Assembly (NCBI GenBank): GCA_030532575.1
Contig: JAUNKV010000026.1
Location: 1-43,519, forward strand
Length of the DNA stretch: 43,519 nucleotides
DNA from: Propionibacteriaceae bacterium
GTDB taxonomy: Bacteria > Actinomycetota > Actinomycetes > Propionibacteriales > Propionibacteriaceae
Direction: 5' to 3'
The first letter of the stretch is position 1. Every line of letters begins with the position of its first letter. Shown here piece after piece: positions 40,246 to 43,519 of the stretch. The notes under the pieces are model-generated. The model worked only from the letters and a program-made list of their open reading frames with translations. It ran no database searches and was not told where the DNA came from. A program made the position numbers and the translations under genes.

Positions 40246-41106
40246 GTGAGCCAGTTCCAGAAGCTCGGCCTGCCGCTACTGCACGCCGGCAAGGTCCGTG
40301 AAATGTACGACCTGCCCGACGGTGACGTCCTGATGGTCGCCACGGACAACATCTCCGCCTTCGACCACGTGCTGCCCACCCCGATCCCCGACAAGGGAAA
40401 GGTGCTGACCCAGCTGTCGCTGTGGTGGTTCGATCAGCTGGCCGATCTGGTGCCCAACCACGTGGTCACCGAGCAGGTGCCCGAGGCGGTGGCCGGGCGG
40501 GCCGTCGTCGTGGAGCGGCTGCAGATGGTGCCGGTGGAGTGCGTGGCGCGCGGCTACCTCACCGGCTCCGGCTGGGCCGAGTACCAGCGCTCCCGGACGG
40601 TGTGCGGGATCACCCTGCCCGCCGGACTCCGCGATGGTGACCGGTTGCCCGAGCCGATCTTCACCCCCGCCATCAAGGCTGCGGTCGGGGAGCACGACGA
40701 GAACGTCGACCTCGCCACCGTCGCGCGACTCCACGGCGAGGAGTTGGCGCTGCAGCTGCAGGAGGTGACGCTCGCGGTCTACGCCGCTGCGGAGCGGATC
40801 GCCGCGCAGCGCGGCATCATCCTGGCGGACACGAAGCTCGAGTTCGGGCACCGCGCCGACGGCACCCTGGTGCTGGCCGACGAGGTGCTCACCCCCGACT
40901 CATCGCGGTTCTGGGACGCCGAGCTCTGGGCGCCTGGTGAGTCGATGCCGAGCTTCGACAAGCAGTTCGTGCGCGACTGGTTGGCCAAGGACTCCGGCTG
41001 GGACCGGGTGACGCCCCCGCCGTCGCTGCCAGCCGAGGTCGTCGAGGCCACTCGTGCCCGCTACGCCGAGGCCTATGAGCGCCTCGCCGGGAAACCCTTG
41101 ACCTGA
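40246..41106 (+). CDS. purC: Phosphoribosylaminoimidazole-succinocarboxamide synthase PurC
   Basis: Joins CAIR with aspartate using ATP to make SAICAR in purine synthesis. The 286 residues cover the full SAICAR synthetase fold: LLHAGKVREMYDLPDGDVLMVATDNISAFD, VPVECVARGYLTGSGWAEY, IILADTKLEFGHRADG and LADEVLTPDSSRFWDAE, then SFDKQFVRDWL. GTG 40246 is used because a TAGGCT -10 sits 6 bases upstream, giving a leaderless message. It is followed by purS and purQ, the usual actinobacterial neighbours. G+C returns to the window's high level here, unlike the module before it. Confidence 0.96.
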   Translation: MSQFQKLGLPLLHAGKVREMYDLPDGDVLMVATDNISAFDHVLPTPIPDKGKVLTQLSLWWFDQLADLVPNHVVTEQVPEAVAGRAVVVERLQMVPVECVARGYLTGSGWAEYQRSRTVCGITLPAGLRDGDRLPEPIFTPAIKAAVGEHDENVDLATVARLHGEELALQLQEVTLAVYAAAERIAAQRGIILADTKLEFGHRADGTLVLADEVLTPDSSRFWDAELWAPGESMPSFDKQFVRDWLAKDSGWDRVTPPPSLPAEVVEATRARYAEAYERLAGKPLT

Positions 41107-41185
41107 TCTTGACATTGCGCCCAGTGATGAACCGGCTGTGCGAGTCTCCCGGGACACCGGCTGAGTGCCCGTTAAGGTGGAGGCC

Positions 41186-41425
41186 ATGCCACGTGTCGTA
41201 GTCAACGTCATGCCGAAGCCGGAGATCCTCGACCCCCAGGGCAAAGCTGTCACGGGGGCGTTGAGGCGTCTCGGGTTCGAGGGCATGACCGTGCGCCAGG
41301 GGAAGCGCTTCGAGATCGAGGTGGAGGGGGAGGTGACCCAGGAGACCCTTCAGCAGGTCGCGAATGCCGCGGAGAAGCTGCTGGCGAACACGGTCATCGA
41401 AACCTTCGAGGTGGTGGAGGGCTGA
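41186..41425 (+). CDS. purS: Phosphoribosylformylglycinamidine synthase subunit PurS
   Basis: A 79-residue small subunit that bridges PurL and PurQ so that ammonia passes from glutamine to FGAR. It shows the typical start [21 protein letters not shown] and the [24 protein letters not shown] middle. ATG 41186 is chosen over the upstream in-frame GTG: TAAGGT (41173-41178) gives a leaderless start and the family begins here. It overlaps purQ by one base (TGATG). Subunit role is standard for the split FGAM synthase of Gram-positive bacteria. Confidence 0.95.
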   Translation: MPRVVVNVMPKPEILDPQGKAVTGALRRLGFEGMTVRQGKRFEIEVEGEVTQETLQQVANAAEKLLANTVIETFEVVEG

Positions 41426-42099
41426 TGACCCGCATCGGTGTCGTCACATTCCCGGGGTCACTCGACGACCACGACGCGCTGCGGGCGGTCCGGCTGAGCG
41501 GGGCCGAGGCGGTGCCGCTGTGGCACGGATCCGATTCCATCGACGGCGTGGACGCCGTCATCCTGCCGGGCGGATTCTCCTACGGCGACTACCTGCGCTG
41601 CGGAGCCATCGCCCGGTTCAGCCCCATCATGGCCACCGTCATCGACGCCGCCGCCAAGGGGGTCCCGGTGCTGGGCATCTGCAACGGCTTCCAGCTGCTG
41701 TGCGAGGCCCATCTGCTGGAGGGCGCGATGATCCGCAACGTGGACCAGCACTTCATCTGCCGGGACCAGCGGCTGCGCGTCGAGACCGTGGACACCACCT
41801 GGACCTGTGCCTTCACCCGCGGCCAGGAGATCGTCATCGCGCTGAAGAACGGTGAGGGCAACTACCAGGCCTCACCGGAGACGCTGAAGAAGCTCGAGGA
41901 CAACGACCAGGTGGTCTTCCGCTACCTCGACAACCCGAACGGCTCGGCCAACGACATCGCCGGGATCACCAACGAACGCGGCAACGTCGTCGGGCTCATG
42001 CCCCACCCGGAGCACAACGTCGAGGCCCTGACCGGGGCGTCGCTGGACGGGACGCTGTTCTTCCAGTCCGCGATCCAGTTCCTGGCCCAGAGCGTCTGA
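41425..42099 (+). CDS. purQ: Phosphoribosylformylglycinamidine synthase subunit PurQ
   Basis: The 224-residue glutaminase subunit of FGAM synthase. It has the class I glutamine amidotransferase features: [21 protein letters not shown], the nucleophile cysteine in [17 protein letters not shown], and the His/Glu pair in [14 protein letters not shown] 41425 overlaps the purS stop by one base, so both are translated together in equal amounts. purL is not in this window and must lie elsewhere. Confidence 0.96.
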   Translation: MTRIGVVTFPGSLDDHDALRAVRLSGAEAVPLWHGSDSIDGVDAVILPGGFSYGDYLRCGAIARFSPIMATVIDAAAKGVPVLGICNGFQLLCEAHLLEGAMIRNVDQHFICRDQRLRVETVDTTWTCAFTRGQEIVIALKNGEGNYQASPETLKKLEDNDQVVFRYLDNPNGSANDIAGITNERGNVVGLMPHPEHNVEALTGASLDGTLFFQSAIQFLAQSV

Positions 42100-42103
42100 G
42101 GTG

Positions 42104-43078
42104 ATGGCGCGACGCCGGGGCGTGAGCGAGCTCTACGAGACCTTCGCGCGCGAGACGGCGCCGACCTCGCCGCTGTGGGAGCGGGTGTGTCTGTGGGTGA
42201 CCCGGAGGCCACGCATCCGCACTCTGCTGGAGCGGATGCCGGAGGAGAAGCAGCAGCCGAATCTGTTCCTGGGGGCGCTGAAGTACCTGGGGCTGCACGA
42301 GGAGTTCGACGCCGGGGACGATTGGCGCTTCGAGGCCATCGTCGAGGACCGCTGGGAGGAGCTGCGGCAGCTGATCCTGGCCCGCAGCACCCAGACCAAT
42401 GAAGCGGGACGGTGCGCGGTGCTGGCCTCGATCCTGGCGGGGCTGCCGCAGCCGGTGCATCTGGTGGAGCTTGGGGCCTCGGCGGGGGTGCTGCTGCAGC
42501 CCGACCGCTACCGCTACGACCTCGGCGACGGCGTGATCGCGGGCAGCCGGGCCGAGGACGTCGCACCCGTGGTGTGCTCCGAGGTCTCCGGGACGCCCCC
42601 GGGCAGGCCGGAAGCCCTGGTGATCGGGGAGCGGCTCGGGGTGGATGCCAACCCGCTCCGGTTGGATGACGACGAGGTGGCCTGGCTGCGGGCCTTGGTG
42701 TGGCCGGGGGAGCAGGACCGGGAGGAGCTGCTGGTCGCAGCTCTGGCCCTGGTGCGCGACCACCCGCCCCAGGTGCTGCAGGGGATGGTGCCGGAGGCCT
42801 TCGTGTGGCTGGATCGGCAGGTCGAGGCGCTGCGTCAGCTGCCGGGCAGCGCGGTGGTGATGCACGCGGCCTTCGCGATGTACCTGGAGCGCGCCCAGCG
42901 GGCAGAACTGGGGCGGGCGCTGACCCGGCTGGGGGTCCACCACCTGAGCTTCGAGGGACCCCGGATCATGCCGGGAATTTCCGCCCCCGACCCGGGACGG
43001 GCCCACTTCGTCGCGGCCCTCGACGGTCACGCGCTCGCCGTCGCCTCCCCACACGGACGCTGGGTGAACTGGCTCTGA
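42104..43078 (+). CDS. DUF2332 family protein
   Basis: A 324-residue cytoplasmic protein of the DUF2332 family, whose function is unknown to me. The family's core is clear: LARSTQTNEAGRCAVL-like block, PVHLVELGASAGVLLQPDRYRYDLG, and later VWPGEQDREELLVAALALVRDHPP and GSAVVMHAAFAMYL. The LVELGASAG run looks like a SAM-methyltransferase glycine motif, which suggests but does not prove that activity. It begins 5 bases after the purQ stop (ATG 42104; GTG 42101 possible), so it is carried on the purine transcript, though a link to purines is not evident. Confidence 0.85.
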   Translation: MARRRGVSELYETFARETAPTSPLWERVCLWVTRRPRIRTLLERMPEEKQQPNLFLGALKYLGLHEEFDAGDDWRFEAIVEDRWEELRQLILARSTQTNEAGRCAVLASILAGLPQPVHLVELGASAGVLLQPDRYRYDLGDGVIAGSRAEDVAPVVCSEVSGTPPGRPEALVIGERLGVDANPLRLDDDEVAWLRALVWPGEQDREELLVAALALVRDHPPQVLQGMVPEAFVWLDRQVEALRQLPGSAVVMHAAFAMYLERAQRAELGRALTRLGVHHLSFEGPRIMPGISAPDPGRAHFVAALDGHALAVASPHGRWVNWL

Positions 43079-43519
43079 GGACCTCCCGAGCGGGGTTGGT
43101 CTGGGCCCAAGTCCCAGCGCAAGGTTGCGGGGTCTCGACACGGGATTCCCTCGCTCCGCATCGGGACTCCCGGCTCGACCAGCGGATACCCCCGCTGGTC
43201 GAGCCGAGGGCGCTCTGCGCCCGACAGTCGAGACCTCTGGCATCCGGTGCTGGGACTCGCGCTGAGCGGGGATGGTCCGGGCTCAAGTCCCAACGCAAGG
43301 TCACCGGGTCTCGACACGGGTGTTCTCGCAAGCTCGCCCACCCGGCTCGACCAGCGGATACCCCCGCTGGTCGAGCCGAGGGCGTTCAGCGCCCGACAGT
43401 CGAGACCTCTGGCATCCGGTGCTGGGAGTTGCGCTGAGCGGGGATGGTCCGGGCTCAAGTCCCAGCGCAAGGTCACCGGGTCTCGACACGGGTGTTCTCG
43501 CAAGCTCGCCCACCCGGCT
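43079..43519. repeat. Tandem REP-type repeat array, 172-bp period
   Basis: No gene is seen. A unit starting CCGCTGGTCGAGCCGAGGGCG at 43192 recurs at 43364, 172 bp on, almost without change, and a partial copy precedes it. Within each unit CGGCTCGACCAGCGG and CCGCTGGTCGAGCCG face each other around ATACCC, giving a 15-bp hairpin (43171-43206 and 43343-43378). The array runs off the window end. It shares its text with the repeats at 10.9 and 16.2 kb. Confidence 0.88.

Noticed and set aside
43079-43519. CRISPR array
   Set aside because: Repeat units are 172 bp, palindromic and without unique spacers of even length; no cas genes are present. It is a REP-like array.

Overview
The window is GC-rich (roughly two thirds G+C), with GTG starts, TANNNT -10 boxes placed directly before start codons (leaderless genes), an LPXTG surface protein, a PASTA-type class A penicillin-binding protein and a family of CCGCTGGTCGAGCCGG intergenic repeats. 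Together these point to an actinobacterium, most likely a Propionibacteriaceae member of the Arachnia/Pseudopropionibacterium kind. The family assignment is an inference from gene content and was not checked against any database. The sequence is chromosomal: it carries purC-purS-purQ and a cell-wall synthesis gene. No transposase, integrase, rRNA, tRNA or CRISPR array was found.

Layout. 0.1-0.9 kb: a lipoprotein, followed by a striking 68-bp nested palindrome. 1.0-5.7 kb: a GntR regulator divergent from iolC-iolB-iolD (myo-inositol breakdown). 5.8-10.8 kb: a hexapeptide acetyltransferase, then an ABC sugar importer (binding protein plus two permeases, no ATPase) with a cytoplasmic GH29 fucosidase, under a clear promoter with an operator at its start point. 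10.8-14.2 kb: intergenic repeats, then an ABC exporter-like operon. 14.3-16.1 kb: a two-gene AAA ATPase/TOPRIM pair of the RloAB/AbiL anti-phage kind. 16.5-20.1 kb: a 1204-residue secreted protein with eight cysteine-paired repeats and an LPKTG motif that lacks the rest of a sorting signal. 20.3-25.1 kb: a rhamnose operon (LacI regulator, rhamnose isomerase, and a fused rhamnulokinase-aldolase). 25.3-27.0 kb: a Tat-exported GH3-like protein whose active-site residues are changed. 27.1-31.8 kb: a metallophosphoesterase, a class A PBP and a subtilase. 32.5-35.4 kb: a second inositol block (transaldolase-like, iolG, iolE). 35.8-40.2 kb: a five-gene module that looks like a type VII secretion effector locus. 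40.2-43.1 kb: purC, purS, purQ and a DUF2332 protein. 43.1-43.5 kb: tandem repeats.

How the genes work together. Most of the window takes up and breaks down host- or plant-derived polyols and deoxysugars. The inositol genes are split into two blocks 27 kb apart, with no iolA or dedicated iolJ aldolase in view; the transaldolase-like gene may fill a gap. The rhamnose genes have their own LacI regulator and an operator in front of rhaI. The importer/fucosidase operon carries a different LacI-type operator, so its regulator lies elsewhere.

The best candidate for an undescribed system is the 35.8-40.2 kb module. It has two paralogous membrane-anchored proteins, an unrecognised two-part protein, a small helical WXG100-like protein, and a 445-residue protein with a type VII-like helical N-terminus and a C-terminal double glycine zipper, which suggests a membrane-active toxin. 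The last two genes have visibly lower G+C than their neighbours.
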